Positions 63,971-64,000 of a stretch of DNA of 64,000 bases are shown here, one piece after another; the stretch's first letter is position 1; each line of letters opens with the position of its first letter. Source of the DNA: Sinorhizobium alkalisoli. GTDB lineage: Bacteria; Pseudomonadota; Alphaproteobacteria; Rhizobiales; Rhizobiaceae. Location of the stretch: NCBI RefSeq assembly GCF_008932245.1, contig NZ_CP034909.1, forward strand, positions 1,116,001-1,180,000. Reading direction: 5' to 3'. A program made the position numbers and the translations under genes. Below the pieces are notes generated by a model, which made no database searches, was not told where the DNA came from, and saw nothing but the letters and a program-made list of their open reading frames with translations.

Positions 63971-64000
63971 ATGACTGCAATCATCGACATCATTGGCCGA
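63971..64000 (+). CDS. eno: Enolase, N-terminal start (partial)
   Basis: The last ten codons of the window read MTAIIDIIGR, the usual start of alphaproteobacterial enolase, and GAGGAAAG lies upstream of the ATG. The kdsA-eno order supports it. Enolase converts 2-phosphoglycerate to phosphoenolpyruvate, the co-substrate of KdsA. Only ten residues are visible. Confidence 0.72.
   Translation, partial: MTAIIDIIGR

Overview
The window is a stretch of a high-GC alphaproteobacterial chromosome, most likely Sinorhizobium/Ensifer or a close rhizobial relative. Support comes from the gene order at both ends (rplQ-msrQ-msrP and tpiA-secG-pyrG-kdsA-eno), typical rhizobial families (ATP12, DUF1489, PAS_5, DUF2336, BTLCP), an EcfG/RpoE2-type stress promoter, and about ten dispersed mosaic intergenic repeats resembling the RIME-type elements of rhizobia. 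It is mostly core chromosome: no rRNA, prophage, complete insertion sequence or CRISPR array was seen, and there is one tRNA gene.

Layout. 1-4.8 kb: end of rplQ and its terminator, the periplasmic methionine sulfoxide repair pair msrP/msrQ (minus), then a DegP-type protease overlapping rarA. 4.9-5.3 kb: a guanidine-II riboswitch directly before a small guanidinium exporter gene (gdx). 5.3-7.8 kb: a minus-strand, overlapping rluC/HAD/ATP12 operon. 8.3-11.7 kb: glutathione-dependent formaldehyde oxidation (S-formylglutathione hydrolase and class III alcohol dehydrogenase) with two unrelated genes between, one of them frameshifted. 11.8-14.1 kb: an XRE regulator, lipB, tRNA-Leu(GAG) and an SRPBCC protein. 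14.5-19.5 kb: the prkA-yeaH-spoVR operon behind a GGAAC-N16-CGTT promoter. 19.5-25.6 kb: a lipoprotein, a peptide deformylase paralogue that has lost metal ligands, mgtE, a MerR regulator with a palindromic operator, membrane proteins, and an unlisted 33-residue membrane peptide. 25.9-33.5 kb: L-serine deaminase, a DD-carboxypeptidase with a SPOR domain, a LapG-like cysteine protease, an AT-rich hairpin island, a double-PilZ protein and a PAS_5 protein. 33.7-41.1 kb: an orphan terminator (possible small RNA), a rhomboid protease, a complete CUT1-type ABC importer with a Tat-exported binding protein, a CBS protein and a patatin. 41.4-46.8 kb: hisI, folE, a NifU-like/yidD/DUF2267/DUF1697 run, and thrS. 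47.1-57.1 kb: mostly poorly characterised genes, plus parE and a DprE1-like flavoenzyme. 57.1-64 kb: YceI/cytochrome b561 and the tpiA-secG-pyrG-VOC-kdsA-eno block.

Functionally the window mixes central metabolism and macromolecule synthesis with envelope quality control (DegP, MsrPQ, rhomboid, DD-carboxypeptidase), small-molecule detoxification (formaldehyde, guanidinium) and signalling (PilZ, PAS, PrkA). The most useful non-coding observations are the guanidine-II riboswitch, the EcfG-type promoter of prkA, the mosaic repeat family with alternative 3' modules, the MerR operator, the orphan terminator and the AT-rich hairpin.
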